A stretch of 7,312 nucleotides of DNA from the NCBI GenBank assembly GCA_023262195.1, contig JALRDM010000304.1, forward strand, positions 1-7,312. The letters are read 5' to 3'. The DNA is from Salibacteraceae bacterium. Its GTDB lineage: Bacteria > Bacteroidota > Bacteroidia > Flavobacteriales_G > Salibacteraceae. Positions 6,731 to 7,312 of the stretch are shown in pieces. Position numbers and translations under genes: made by a program. The notes under the pieces were generated by a model. It saw only the letters and a program-made list of their open reading frames with translations, had not been told where the DNA came from and searched no databases. Position 1 is the stretch's first letter. Each line of letters begins with the position of its first letter.

Positions 6731-7312
6731 ATGAAATTAAATCGAATATTAGGTCTCGTCACCATATGCATGACATTGGTATTCACCAGTTGTGACGATT
6801 GTAGAAACGTTGAATGTGAAAATGGAGGCGTTTGTGAAGAAGGCATTTGTGATTGTCCTGACGGCTTTTCAGGAGAGTTGTGTGAAATTGAAGACCTCTG
6901 TATTACCGAAGATATAGATTGCGGTGCTTATGGAAATTGTGAAGGTGGTGAGTGCATCTGTGACCGAAGCTACTATGGAGAAACTTGTGATGATTACTGC
7001 TCGGAAGGCACTTACAATAACGGTTCTTGCACATGCTTTCAGGGCTATGAAGGCCCAAACTGTGACACTTTGAGTAGAGATAAATTTATTGGAGTGTACA
7101 CCGTACGATCGAATAAACAGAATGGAACTAAGTTGAGTAATATCACCGAAGGCGATTGGACTACCCAAGAGAAATGGAAAATAACCCTACCAAACCTCGT
7201 CTTTGATGGCGATACTGACGGATGGGGAGAAGTTGAGGTAGACCAAGTTACCTTTCCAAACCAAAAGGTTAATGGCATCAATTCTGAAACTTATGGATAC
7301 AATGTTGAGATG
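6731..7312 (+). CDS. Lipoprotein with EGF-like modules (3' partial)
   Basis: This is a predicted lipoprotein, 194 codons visible, that runs off the window with no stop. A short signal peptide (Lys2, Arg5, then a hydrophobic core) ends in the lipobox FTSC, with Cys21 as the lipidation site. The next residues, Asp22 and Asp23, are acidic, which may favour surface exposure in Bacteroidota; this is inference. Cysteines at 24, 29, 35, 40, 42 and 51 form a canonical six-Cys EGF-like module (ENGGVC, then CDCPDGFSG). A second set is at 57, 64, 70, 75, 77 and 86. A third has only four (90, 100, 102, 111), with CTCFQGYEGPNC, so it is shortened. A domain starting DKFIGVYTV (about residue 116) follows; it resembles the beta-rich domain found at this place in other Bacteroidota lipoproteins, but I cannot name it firmly. 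Function is unknown; adhesion or protein binding is plausible from EGF modules elsewhere. The ATG at 6731 is preferred because it starts a good signal peptide. Confidence 0.85.
   Translation, partial: MKLNRILGLVTICMTLVFTSCDDCRNVECENGGVCEEGICDCPDGFSGELCEIEDLCITEDIDCGAYGNCEGGECICDRSYYGETCDDYCSEGTYNNGSCTCFQGYEGPNCDTLSRDKFIGVYTVRSNKQNGTKLSNITEGDWTTQEKWKITLPNLVFDGDTDGWGEVEVDQVTFPNQKVNGINSETYGYNVEM

Noticed and set aside
6869..7281. Two minus-strand open frames opposite the EGF-like lipoprotein
   Set aside because: The + strand has a signal peptide, lipobox and EGF cysteine pattern; the antisense products have no comparable features.

Overview
The window looks like a chromosomal piece of a Bacteroidota bacterium, most likely a marine or aquatic member of Flavobacteriales. 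This is inferred from the gene families: an OmpA protein with thrombospondin type 3 repeats, a fused alpha/beta 2-oxoacid dehydrogenase E1, a DUF4920 lipoprotein and an EGF-like lipoprotein. It also fits the TAnnTTTG-type promoter elements and the absence of clear Shine-Dalgarno sequences. No phage, transposon, CRISPR, tRNA or rRNA signal was seen. No intergenic gap exceeds 100 bases.

Layout. (1) The + strand from base 1 to 1235 holds the 3' part of an outer-membrane OmpA-family gene. Its last beta-strand, nine calcium-binding type TSP3 repeats and the peptidoglycan-binding OmpA domain are visible. A strong intrinsic terminator follows. (2) The + strand from 1326 to 4029 holds an NhaC-type Na+/H+ antiporter and, 7 bases later, a type II NADH dehydrogenase (NDH-2), an operon-like pair. 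The NDH-2 reading frame is broken by one in-frame TAA at codon 94 and also carries a 9-base tandem duplication. (3) A hairpin at 4016-4042 separates these genes from the convergent minus-strand genes and probably terminates both directions. (4) The minus strand from 6637 down to 4063 holds a fused E1 alpha/beta gene, then a DUF4920 lipoprotein gene 22 bases downstream. (5) A 93-base divergent intergenic region carries back-to-back promoter elements and a perfect 16-base palindrome. (6) The + strand from 6731 to the window end holds the 5' part of a lipoprotein with EGF-like modules.

How the genes fit together. NhaC and NDH-2 would link Na+/H+ homeostasis to non-proton-pumping NADH oxidation at the inner membrane, if the NDH-2 gene is functional. 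E1 is the ThDP-dependent decarboxylating component of a 2-oxoacid dehydrogenase complex, probably branched-chain or broad specificity; its E2 and E3 partners are not in the window. The remaining genes encode cell-envelope proteins. I see no convincing new multi-gene system. The observations most worth checking are the interrupted NDH-2, the palindrome between the divergent promoters and the EGF-like lipoprotein.
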